Assembly (NCBI GenBank): GCA_030039155.1
Contig: JASHQL010000348.1
Span: forward strand, 1-38,988
Length of the DNA stretch: 38,988 nucleotides
Direction: 5' to 3'
Source: Streptosporangiaceae bacterium
Lineage (GTDB): Bacteria > Actinomycetota > Actinomycetes > Streptosporangiales > Streptosporangiaceae
In this document: positions 28,337-35,898 of the stretch, piece after piece
Layout: the number at the start of each line of letters is the position of its first letter
Position numbering within the stretch: position 1 is the first letter of the stretch
Translations under genes and position numbers: made by a program
The notes under the pieces: model-generated
Seen by the model: the letters and a program-made list of their open reading frames with translations, nothing else
Databases searched by the model: none
What the model was told of the DNA's origin: nothing

Positions 28337-29687
28337 TCGTAGGCTCGAGCGGAGCCTCGATCTTGACGCTCTTGTTCAGTGAGTTGTCGACGACCTTCAT
28401 CTCGAACGGGTACTTGCCCGTGGTCTTCTTCCACTGCACGCCGACCGGCGGGATGACGCCCACGCCTGGCGCCGGCGCGGTGCTCGCGCCGAAGTTGATC
28501 GGCCCGCACATGCCGGTGTAGTTGACGGTGTGCAGCGCGTTGGCGACCTCGGACTTGTCGTGCGGGTCGGACACCGCGGAGAACGCCTCCTTGGCGATCT
28601 CGAACAGCGCGTACGAGGACCCGATGGATTGCGTCCACTGCGTGCTGGTCGCGGTCTCGAACGCGGTGGCAAGCGAGGCTGCCGTCTGGCCGGTGAGCGA
28701 CGACGAGTACGGCATGTAGGGTCCCCACCACGAGTCGGTGGCGATGTTATTCACCAGCGACCCGAGCGCGGTCACGTCGGAGGGGAACAGCAGCACCTTG
28801 GCAACCGTCGCGAGCTTTGGCTTGAAGCCCTGCTGATTTGCCTGGTGCCAGAACGTGACGAAGTCGGGCGGCAGCGGGCAGTTGGAGTAGATCTCGCAGT
28901 GGTTGCTCTTGAACTTAGTGATCATCGAGGTGAAGTCGGTGGTGCCGTCCGGGTAGGCGCCGCCGTCCACCACCTTGTAGCCCACGGACTTGATCAGCGG
29001 TTCGAAGCCGTCCCTGAACGCGTTCCCGTCCGAGTCGTTGGGGTACATGCAGGCGACTTCCCGGTTGTTCGGGATGCGGTTCCACATCGGCTCGAAGCAG
29101 CCAAGGAACTGCTCGAGGCCGAAGAAGAACATCGTGCAGAACTCGAACTTCTTCGTCGGCTTCAGCGGGTCGCCGCCGAGACCGGCGTACCAGGACTCCC
29201 ACGGCACCACGGTGGACAGGCAGGGCGTGCCGTGGCTCTCGGCGGCGACCGCCACCGGGTTGGTCGTTTCCGGCGTGGACGTGGTGACGATCATGTCCAC
29301 GTTGTTGGACTGGATGAGCTGCTGGGCTACCTGAGTTGCCCTGGTCGCGCTCGACTGTGAGTCCTCGACGATGATGTTGACCTTGTACTTCTTGCCGCCC
29401 ACCGTGAACCCCTTGCGGTAGGTGGCAGTCGCCCTGATGGTGTTCAGCACGAACTTGTCGCTGGCACCGAAGTCGGCAAGGTCACCGGTCAGCGGCGTGA
29501 TGAAGCCGATGTTGATGATGTCCTTCTTGGTTACGCTCGATGCGCCCTTGATGCCAGAGCCGCAGGCGGCAAGCATGCCGCCCGCGCCAGCGGCCAGCGC
29601 CCCGGCACCAATGCCCTTCAAGACTGAACGCCGCGCTATCGGCAGGTTGAGCGGCGTCAAGTCGTGAGCCGTTTCCTGACGGTCCAT
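28329..29687 (-). CDS. Branched-chain-type (Peripla_BP_6) ABC substrate-binding lipoprotein
   Basis: 452 residues from ATG 29687 with AAGGAG five bases upstream; a longer open frame has no such site. The N-terminus combines a twin-arginine-like ARRSVLKG (Arg19-Arg20) with a lipobox LAAC (Cys42), so it is exported, possibly by Tat in folded form, and lipid-anchored on the outer face of the membrane. The mature domain begins INIGFITPLTGDLADFG, the classic opening of type I periplasmic-binding folds; VDMIVTTSTPETTNPVAVAAE follows. Many aromatic residues (WWGPYMPY, CTMFFFGLEQF) suggest an organic ligand, but it cannot be named. First structural gene of the importer operon, 204 bases after the IclR gene start of the gap. 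Confidence 0.93.
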   Translation of the reverse strand: MDRQETAHDLTPLNLPIARRSVLKGIGAGALAAGAGGMLAACGSGIKGASSVTKKDIINIGFITPLTGDLADFGASDKFVLNTIRATATYRKGFTVGGKKYKVNIIVEDSQSSATRATQVAQQLIQSNNVDMIVTTSTPETTNPVAVAAESHGTPCLSTVVPWESWYAGLGGDPLKPTKKFEFCTMFFFGLEQFLGCFEPMWNRIPNNREVACMYPNDSDGNAFRDGFEPLIKSVGYKVVDGGAYPDGTTDFTSMITKFKSNHCEIYSNCPLPPDFVTFWHQANQQGFKPKLATVAKVLLFPSDVTALGSLVNNIATDSWWGPYMPYSSSLTGQTAASLATAFETATSTQWTQSIGSSYALFEIAKEAFSAVSDPHDKSEVANALHTVNYTGMCGPINFGASTAPAPGVGVIPPVGVQWKKTTGKYPFEMKVVDNSLNKSVKIEAPLEPTNA

Positions 29688-29795
29688 TCCGTCTCCTTGC
29701 AGGTCGGCCCCGCAGGCTTGCCGGTCGGTCCGGCCAGCGGGCAACGTCAATGCTGCGGCTGGCTCTCTCGGACGGAGCTGCAGGATGTTCGCCTA

Positions 29796-29811
29796 GCGTA
29801 CGACTATACGC
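29796..29811 (-). promoter_or_regulatory. Operator-like inverted repeat over a TATAGT -10 box, ABC importer promoter
   Basis: GCGTA (29796-29800) and TACGC (29807-29811) form a perfect 5-bp inverted repeat with a six-base centre. On the minus strand it overlaps TATAGT (29808-29803), a good -10 hexamer about 115 bases before the binding-protein start. No consensus -35 at the right distance, as expected for an activator-dependent promoter. A second GACTAT copy at 29869-29874 lies 67 bases from the one at 29802-29807. The IclR product is the obvious candidate ligand. Confidence 0.42.
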
Positions 29812-29891
29812 AATGTAGAACTCAACCATGCTAGATCACTGACTGTCAACAGATGCCGCACTGCGCATGACTATGTCGTAATCTGCCCGCT

Positions 29892-30701
29892 TCAGCGAGC
29901 TGCGGACGCAGCAGAGCCCTGGGCTCGCAGGTCAGACTCGATCTGGCCGGCCGTGTGCAGCAGCGCGGGCAGTATCTCGCTGCGCAGGCCGGCCAGGCTG
30001 ATCCGGCTCGCGTGCGCGGACACGTTGATCGCCGCCATGCCGACGTCGGCGGCACCCCTGATCGGGGCGGCTACCGACCGCAGGCCCTCCTCGAGTTCCT
30101 GGTCCACGATCGAATAGCCCTGCCTGGCAACCTCGGCGAGCAACTCGCGGAGCCGGTCAGGATCGGTCACCGTGCGGCCGGTCAGCGGCTTCAGCGCCAC
30201 CTCGTCCAGGTACCGGTCGAGTTCCGCGGGCGGCAGCGCGGCCAGCAGCACGCGGCCCATCGAGGTGGCGTACGCCGGGAACCTGGTGCCAACCGAGATG
30301 GCCACCGTCATGATCCGCTTGGTCGGCACCCTGACCACGTACACGATGTGCTGGCCGTCGAGCACCGAGATCGACGACGACTCGTGCAGCCTGGCGACCA
30401 GTTCCTCCATGTGCGGCGCGGCCACCTCCGGCAGCGTCAGCCCGGACAGGTAGGCGTAGCCGAGCTCGAGCACCCGCGGCCGCAGCGAGAACTCCCTGCC
30501 GTCGCTGCGCACGTAACCGAGCCGGACCAGGGTCAGCAGGAAGCGGCGCGCGGCGGCCCTGGTCAGGCCGGTCGCCCTGGCCACCTCGCTGAGGCTGAGC
30601 CGCTCGCGGTCCGGGCCGAACGCCCGGATCACGGCAAGGCCGCGGTCCAGCGACTGGACGAAGTCACTGTCCCTGCTTGCCTGCTGGTCACCTGTGCTCA
30701 T
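29892..30701 (-). CDS. IclR-family transcriptional regulator (PcaR/PobR-like)
   Basis: 269 residues. N-terminal winged helix about 13-75 (FVQSLDRGLAVIRAF, LSLSEVARATGLTRAAARRFLLTLVRLGYV), C-terminal IclR effector domain about 85-255 (HIVYVVRVPTKRIMTVAISVGTRFPAYATSMGRVLLA, IRGAADVGMAAINVSAHASRISLAGL). The opening SDFVQSLDRGLAVI and the YVVRVP block are typical of the PcaR/PobR branch, which senses aromatic acids and often activates catabolic or uptake genes. Upstream of, and collinear with, the importer, so it very likely regulates it. TAGCAT lies eight bases before ATG 30701 (30715-30710), suggesting leaderless expression. Confidence 0.93.
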   Translation of the reverse strand: MSTGDQQASRDSDFVQSLDRGLAVIRAFGPDRERLSLSEVARATGLTRAAARRFLLTLVRLGYVRSDGREFSLRPRVLELGYAYLSGLTLPEVAAPHMEELVARLHESSSISVLDGQHIVYVVRVPTKRIMTVAISVGTRFPAYATSMGRVLLAALPPAELDRYLDEVALKPLTGRTVTDPDRLRELLAEVARQGYSIVDQELEEGLRSVAAPIRGAADVGMAAINVSAHASRISLAGLRSEILPALLHTAGQIESDLRAQGSAASAAR

Positions 30702-30709
30702 CGAGACAG

Positions 30710-30715
30710 ATGCTA
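30710..30715 (-). promoter_or_regulatory. -10 box TAGCAT of the iclR gene
   Basis: TAGCAT followed by eight bases and ATG 30701, with no Shine-Dalgarno sequence. Confidence 0.4.
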
Positions 30716-30798
30716 TCCCGCACGGCGCCAGGCGCCAGATGTGCGCGCGGCCGGCTTGCCGGGACTGGCGCTACCGCGTCACCTGGCCAGGCGGCAGG

Positions 30799-31476
30799 CT
30801 ATGAGTGAGCGAGCTGAGATATCTGCACGACCTGGCCCGGCGCCGGCTTGGCCGGCACGGTCGCGGTGTTCCAGTCAGAGAACCGCAGGCCCTGCCCGCC
30901 GTGGACATAGCCGAGCAGGTACGGCTTGCCCTGCCTGGCGATGTACACCGTGGTGCCGTTGTGCTCGGCGGACCAGGCGGGCTGCCCGCGGAAGGTGGTG
31001 GTCTTCAGCACCTTGTCCCCCTCGGCCCTGGTCGGCACCTTGGCGAAGATCCCGTCGACCAGGCGCGACATGCTCAGCCCCGAGGTCAGCTCTGACGTGG
31101 TCGACGCCGGCGCCACCACCCACTTGCCGCAGTACTTGGCGCAGGCCGACGCTGGCACCTTGGCCACGCTCAGGAACGTCCTGGTGATCTTGACGTAAGA
31201 GGTGCCGTCCGCCACCAGCAGGGTGAAGTCCTCACCGTCATGCCCGGTCGTGCCGCTCAGGTCACCCGACCTGGTCAAGATCATGTCCAGCGTGCTCGAG
31301 TTCAGCGCGCCGTCGATGTGCACGCTGCCTGCCGACTTGGCGGCCGCCTTCATGGCCGGGAACTTCTGGCCAACCGTAGGCTGTTGCGGCCCGGAACTGC
31401 CGCAGCCAGCGATGGCGGCCGCGGCCGCAACCGCCAGCGCCGCCCCCCCGAATCCCCCGGCAACGCGAGTCCGCAT
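30799..31476 (-). CDS. Hypothetical lipoprotein
   Basis: 225 residues from ATG 31476, with GGGGGAG eight bases upstream. Type II signal peptide with lipobox IAGC (Cys25). The mature part alternates short beta-strands (VHIDGALNSSTLDMILTRSGDLSG, FTLLVADGTSYVKITRTFL, TTFRGQPAWSAEHNGTTVYIARQGKPYLLG) and has one Cys pair (SACAKYC), recalling the LppX/LprG-type half-barrel lipoproteins of actinobacteria that carry lipids, though I cannot confirm that family. Located 36 bases after the polyprenyl synthase and possibly transcribed with it. Confidence 0.8.
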   Translation of the reverse strand: MRTRVAGGFGGAALAVAAAAAIAGCGSSGPQQPTVGQKFPAMKAAAKSAGSVHIDGALNSSTLDMILTRSGDLSGTTGHDGEDFTLLVADGTSYVKITRTFLSVAKVPASACAKYCGKWVVAPASTTSELTSGLSMSRLVDGIFAKVPTRAEGDKVLKTTTFRGQPAWSAEHNGTTVYIARQGKPYLLGYVHGGQGLRFSDWNTATVPAKPAPGQVVQISQLAHS

Positions 31477-31512
31477 CCGGCAAGCTCCCCCGATAGCCCG
31501 ACTGGACAGGAC

Positions 31513-32547
31513 TTACCCGGTGCGCTCCACAACGAACTCGCAGAGCGCCTCGAATGCGGTCCTGGCCGGAACATCCGGTAGGCCGAGAATCTCGCTTCGT
31601 GCCTTGTTTGCCCAGTCATGCAGGTCGGCCCTGGCCAGCTCCATGGCCTTGTGCGACCTGAGCAGCCTGAGCGCCTCGGCGTGCAACCCCGGATCGGTCA
31701 GCTCGCCCATGCTGAGCAGCTCGACCAGCCGCCGATCGGCTGCCCTGGCGGGTCCAGGTGCGTCGTCCCCCCAGGATGAAGAGCCCGCGCTGCGCAGCGC
31801 GTGCAGCACCGGCAGCGTCCTGATGCCCTCGCGCAGGTCCGTGCCCGGCGTCTTGCCCGACTGCGCGGACTCGCTGGCCACGTCCAGGATGTCGTCGGAC
31901 AGCTGGAAGGCCACGCCGAGCGCGGCGCAGGCGGGCTTGATCCTGGCGATGATGTCCGCCGACGCGCCGGAGAACATCGCGCCGAACTGGCCGGCCGTGG
32001 CAATCAGCGAGGCGGTCTTCTGCGTCACCACGCCGAGGTAGTGCTCGAACGGGTCATCGCCTGGCTGCGGGCCCACGGTCTCGGCGATCTGGCCGGTGAC
32101 CAGCCTGGTGAACGTCTCGGCCTGGATCCTGATCGCCTCGGGCCCGAGGTCGGCGAGTATCTGCGAGGCGCGGGCGAACAGGAAGTCACCGGTCAGGATC
32201 GCGACGGTGTTGTTCCAGCGCGAGTTCGCGCTTTCGCTGCCTCGCCTGGTGTCCGCCTCGTCCATCACGTCGTCGTGATACAGCGTGGCCAGGTGGGTCA
32301 GCTCGATCGCCACGGCGGCCGGCACGACGCGCTCGTCGCGCGCGTTGCCGAACTGCGCGGCAAGCAGCACGAGCGTCGGCCTGAGCCGTTTCCCGCCCGC
32401 CTCGATCAGGTGCGCGGACGCTTCGGTCAGCACCTGGTGCTGCGCCTGCGCGGCGAGGCGCAGCCGCTTCTCCACCAGAGCGAGTCCGTCGACCACGTCG
32501 GCGGCCAGCGCCGCGTCGGTCAGCTCCACGGGTACTGCGGTGATCAC
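31513..32547 (-). CDS. Long-chain polyprenyl diphosphate synthase (menaquinone side chain)
   Basis: 344 residues from GTG 32547 preceded by AAGGGGG. All-alpha trans-prenyltransferase: first Asp-rich motif DDVMDEAD (92-99) with following TRRG, GGKRLRP (51-57) binding IPP, and second motif DDILD (218-222). Ala87 at the fifth position before the first Asp-rich motif, rather than an aromatic residue, fits a long-chain product (heptaprenyl or longer). It elongates farnesyl/geranylgeranyl diphosphate with IPP for the isoprenoid tail of menaquinone. Its place just after nuoN, as in Streptomyces, links quinone supply with complex I. Separate subunit partners, as in the heterodimeric Bacillus enzyme, are not seen. 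Confidence 0.94.
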   Translation of the reverse strand: MITAVPVELTDAALAADVVDGLALVEKRLRLAAQAQHQVLTEASAHLIEAGGKRLRPTLVLLAAQFGNARDERVVPAAVAIELTHLATLYHDDVMDEADTRRGSESANSRWNNTVAILTGDFLFARASQILADLGPEAIRIQAETFTRLVTGQIAETVGPQPGDDPFEHYLGVVTQKTASLIATAGQFGAMFSGASADIIARIKPACAALGVAFQLSDDILDVASESAQSGKTPGTDLREGIRTLPVLHALRSAGSSSWGDDAPGPARAADRRLVELLSMGELTDPGLHAEALRLLRSHKAMELARADLHDWANKARSEILGLPDVPARTAFEALCEFVVERTG

Positions 32548-32573
32548 ACGGATCCCCCTTCAGCCGTTCGACC

Positions 32574-32607
32574 GGGAGGGTCCAGGGGGGTCGTCCTCCC
32601 AGGGAGG
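32574..32607 (-). terminator. GGGAGG/CCTCCC hairpin between nuoN and the polyprenyl synthase gene
   Basis: Minus strand GGGAGG (32600-32595) pairs with CCTCCC (32579-32574) across 15 bases; a competing CCTCCC (32607-32602) pairs with the same GGGAGG over a very short loop. In the 108-base gap after nuoN. Could be a partial terminator or merely leader structure. Confidence 0.3.
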
Positions 32608-32655
32608 TACCGCAGACCGCCGGCCGACCCTATGAGGCTAGCCAATCGCGCTCGG

Positions 32656-34233
32656 TTACCTGACGAAGAGGTGACTTGCCGCGTGATTGGCGATGTTCAA
32701 CAGCGGCTGCGGGATGATGCCGAGCACCAGCGTCGCCGCGGCGCCGACGGCGACGGCTGCTGAGGTGAAGCCGCTCGGCCGGACCACGACCGGCCCGTCG
32801 GGTGCCGGATCGCTGAAGAACATCAGCACGATGACCCGCACATAGGGGAAGGCGAGGATCGCGCTGCTGATCACGCCGATGATCACCAGGGGCAGCGCGC
32901 CACCCTGGATCGCGGCCCTGAACACGGCGAACTTGCTGGTGAACCCGCTGGTCAGCGGGATGCCGGCGAACGTGATCAGGAACAGTGCGAACAGGCCGGC
33001 CACCAGCGGCGACCGCTTGCCGAGCCCGGCCCAGCTGGACAGGTGCGCGGCCTCACCGGTCTGGTCGCGGACCAGCGTGACGATCGCGAACGCGCCGATG
33101 GTGGCGATGCCGTAGGCCGCCAGGTAGAACATGCTGCCGGACAGTCCCGCGGTGTTGGCCGCGATCACGCCGGTCAGCACGTAGCCGGCCTGCGCGATCG
33201 AGGAGTAGGCGAGCAGCCGCTTCACGTCGGTCTGGGTGATCGCCACGATCGAGCCCACCAGCATGGTGAGGATCGCGACCCCCCACATCACCGGCCGCCA
33301 GTCCCAGGTCAGCTGGCCGAACGCGACGTAGAACACCCGCAGCAGCGCGCCGAACGCCGACACCAGCGTGCAGGACGCCATCAGCGCGGTCACCGGCGTG
33401 GGCGAACCCTGGTACACGTCAGGCTTCCAGTTCGCGAACGGGATCGCGCCGATCTTGAACAGCAATCCGATGCCGAGCAGCGCGATGCCTGCGTACAGCA
33501 GCGTCGCCGAGCCGACCCCTGACTGCGCCGCGGTCGCGATCGCTGCCAGCTGCACCGACCCCGAGTAGCCGTACAGCATCGCGACGCCGAACAGGAAGAA
33601 CGCCGAGGAGAACGCGCCGAGCAGGAAGTACTTCATCGCGGCTTCCTGGGACAGCAGCCTGCGCCGCCTGGCCAGCCCGCAGAGCAGGTACAGCGGCAGC
33701 GACAGCACCTCGAGCGCGATGAACATGGTCAGCAGGTCGTTGGCGGCCGGGAACAGCAGCATGCCGCCCACCGAGAACAGGGTCAGCGGGTAGACCTCGG
33801 TGTGCGTCAGGCCGGCCAGCAGTCCCTCGCGCTCGGCCGCGCTGCCCGGTACCGCGGCCGCCTGCGCGGCGAACGCATCGTGCGATGACTCGGCGATCAG
33901 CAGCACGCTGACGAACGCCAGCACCAGGATCGTGCCCTGGATGAACAAGGTGGGCTTGTCCACCGCCACCGCGCCGACCGCCGCGACCACCCCTGGCTTC
34001 CCGCCGGCGAAGATGTGGCTGTGCGCGACCACGATGGTCAGCACGAACGCGCCGGCCAGGCCGCCGAGGCTGATCGCGATGTGCAGTGCCCGGCGCAGGT
34101 CACGCGGCGCGAACGCCTCGACCAGCACGCCCACCGTCGCAGCCGCGAACACCAGCACAAGTGGCGAGAGCAGGCTCCACTCGATGGACGGGGCGGCGAT
34201 GGTATGGGTGATCGCCGCTACTGACCCGGTCAC
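32656..34233 (-). CDS. nuoN: NADH-quinone oxidoreductase subunit N
   Basis: 525 residues; GTG 34233 overlaps the nuoM stop (GTGA). Antiporter-like subunit of complex I with about fourteen membrane helices. The proton-channel core around FKIGAIPFANWKPDVYQG (conserved Lys and Trp-Lys-Pro-Asp-x-Tyr-x-Gly) and SPTPVTALMASC is intact, as is the KRLLAYSSIAQAGY broken-helix segment. It forms the innermost of the three large proton-pumping modules. Last gene of the nuo cluster. Confidence 0.97.
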   Translation of the reverse strand: MTGSVAAITHTIAAPSIEWSLLSPLVLVFAAATVGVLVEAFAPRDLRRALHIAISLGGLAGAFVLTIVVAHSHIFAGGKPGVVAAVGAVAVDKPTLFIQGTILVLAFVSVLLIAESSHDAFAAQAAAVPGSAAEREGLLAGLTHTEVYPLTLFSVGGMLLFPAANDLLTMFIALEVLSLPLYLLCGLARRRRLLSQEAAMKYFLLGAFSSAFFLFGVAMLYGYSGSVQLAAIATAAQSGVGSATLLYAGIALLGIGLLFKIGAIPFANWKPDVYQGSPTPVTALMASCTLVSAFGALLRVFYVAFGQLTWDWRPVMWGVAILTMLVGSIVAITQTDVKRLLAYSSIAQAGYVLTGVIAANTAGLSGSMFYLAAYGIATIGAFAIVTLVRDQTGEAAHLSSWAGLGKRSPLVAGLFALFLITFAGIPLTSGFTSKFAVFRAAIQGGALPLVIIGVISSAILAFPYVRVIVLMFFSDPAPDGPVVVRPSGFTSAAVAVGAAATLVLGIIPQPLLNIANHAASHLFVR

Positions 34234-35876
34234 GCCTGACCCCCTCGCTTGGTGATCTCGATCCGCTGCATGGTGACGGCTGGGTGCGGTGGCACGGGAT
34301 CAGGCGAGTGCACGTGCACCAGGGTGCTGTGCACCGCGGGGTTGATGATGTCGAGCACCGGCTTGGGGTACACGCCGAGCACGATGATCAGCGCGATCAG
34401 CGGCCCGACCGCCCACAGCTCGCGCGGCCGCAGGTCGCGCATCTTCGCAAGCTCTGGCTTCACCGGCCCGTGCATGGTCCGCTGGTACATCCACAGGATG
34501 TAGATCGCGGCCAGGATGATGCCGGTGGTGGCCAGCGCGGCCGCCACCTCGTACCTGGTGAACGTGCCGACCAGCACCAGGAACTCGCTGACGAACGTGG
34601 ACAGCCCTGGCAGCGACAGCCCGGCCAGGCCGGCGATCAGGAACAGCCCGGCGAGCAGCGGCGCCACCTTCTGCACCCCGCCATAGTCCTCGATGAGCTG
34701 CGAGCCGCGGCGGGCCACCAGGAACCCGGCGATGATGAACAGCGCCCCGGTGGCGAACCCGTGGTTGACCATGTACAGCGTGGCGCCGGCCTGGCCCTGG
34801 CTGGTCATCGCGAAGATGCCAAGGGTGATCAGCCCCATGTGCGACACCGAGGTGTAGGCGATCAGCCGCTTCATGTCCTTCTGGCCGATCGCCACGATCG
34901 CGCCGTACAGCACGCCGACCACCGCGAGCACGATGATCAGCGGCGTGAAGTAGTGCGCTGCCGACGGGAACAGCTCGAGGCAGTACCTGAGCATCCCGAA
35001 CGTGCCCACCTTGTCGAGCACGCCGACCAGCAGCACGGCGGCGCCCGGCTGCGCCGACGTTGCGGCGTCTGGCAGCCAGGTATGGAACGGCCACAGCGGC
35101 GCCTTGATCGCGAACGCGATGAAGAACCCGAGGAACAGCCACTTCTGCACGGTCGGGCTCAGCGACACCCGCAGCAGGCTGGAGAACAGGAACGTGCCCG
35201 GATGGCTGCCGTGCGCCGAGTAGACGTACAGCGCGATCACCGCGACCAGCATGAGCAGGCCGCCGAGCAGGCTGTAGAGCAGGAACTTGACCGCGGCATA
35301 CTGCCGCTGGCCGACCCCGTAGCTGCCGATCATGAAGTACATCGGCACGAGCATGGCCTCGAAGAACACGTAGAACAGGAAGACGTCGGTGGCCGCGAAG
35401 ACACCGATCATCATGGTCTCGAGCACCAGCATCAGGATGAAGTAGCTCTTCGCGCTGCGCTGCTTCCGCGGCGCGGTCTCAAATCCAGGCACCGCGACCC
35501 CGGCTGCGTCCGGATCGGGGTCGACGTCGTGCCAAGAGGCGAGCACGACCACCGGCATCAGCACCGCGGTCATCAGGATCAGCACCAGCGCGATGCCGTC
35601 GACCCCGACCGCGTAATGCACGCCGAACTGCGGGATCCACTGGTAGACCTGCCTGAACTGGAACCGCGGCCCGCTGGTGTTGAACTGGGTGGCCATCACG
35701 GCCAGCACGGCCAGCGTCACCAGCGAGGTGGCCAGCGCGATGTACTTGACCAGCTGATCTCGCGCGCGCCGGTCCGCGGCGCTGCCTGGCGCCGACCTGC
35801 CGGGCGTGAACCCGATCGCAAGCGCGCCGACCAGCGGGACGGCACCCGCCACGGTCAGCCAGGGGAAGTGGTCCAT
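34230..35876 (-). CDS. nuoM: NADH-quinone oxidoreductase subunit M
   Basis: 548 residues from ATG 35876. Middle antiporter-like subunit of complex I. Shows the FYVFFEAMLVPMYFMIG helix with the conserved Glu, KAPLWPFHTWLPDAATSA with the channel Lys/His, VGVLDKVGTFGMLR, and KRLIAYTSVSHMG. About fourteen membrane helices. 22 bases after nuoL, overlapping nuoN at the other end. No irregularity seen. Confidence 0.97.
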   Translation of the reverse strand: MDHFPWLTVAGAVPLVGALAIGFTPGRSAPGSAADRRARDQLVKYIALATSLVTLAVLAVMATQFNTSGPRFQFRQVYQWIPQFGVHYAVGVDGIALVLILMTAVLMPVVVLASWHDVDPDPDAAGVAVPGFETAPRKQRSAKSYFILMLVLETMMIGVFAATDVFLFYVFFEAMLVPMYFMIGSYGVGQRQYAAVKFLLYSLLGGLLMLVAVIALYVYSAHGSHPGTFLFSSLLRVSLSPTVQKWLFLGFFIAFAIKAPLWPFHTWLPDAATSAQPGAAVLLVGVLDKVGTFGMLRYCLELFPSAAHYFTPLIIVLAVVGVLYGAIVAIGQKDMKRLIAYTSVSHMGLITLGIFAMTSQGQAGATLYMVNHGFATGALFIIAGFLVARRGSQLIEDYGGVQKVAPLLAGLFLIAGLAGLSLPGLSTFVSEFLVLVGTFTRYEVAAALATTGIILAAIYILWMYQRTMHGPVKPELAKMRDLRPRELWAVGPLIALIIVLGVYPKPVLDIINPAVHSTLVHVHSPDPVPPHPAVTMQRIEITKRGGQA

Positions 35877-35898
35877 CAGTTCCGCAGCCTCACTTGCT

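Noticed and set aside
29844-29849. Consensus -35 TTGACA on the minus strand upstream of the binding-protein gene
   Set aside because: No TANNNT hexamer 16-19 bases downstream (GGTTGA lies there); TATAGT is 35 bases away.
32574-32640. Structured leader upstream of the polyprenyl synthase as a riboswitch
   Set aside because: Only one six-base stem and a repeated CCTCCC could be found; no conserved aptamer pattern.
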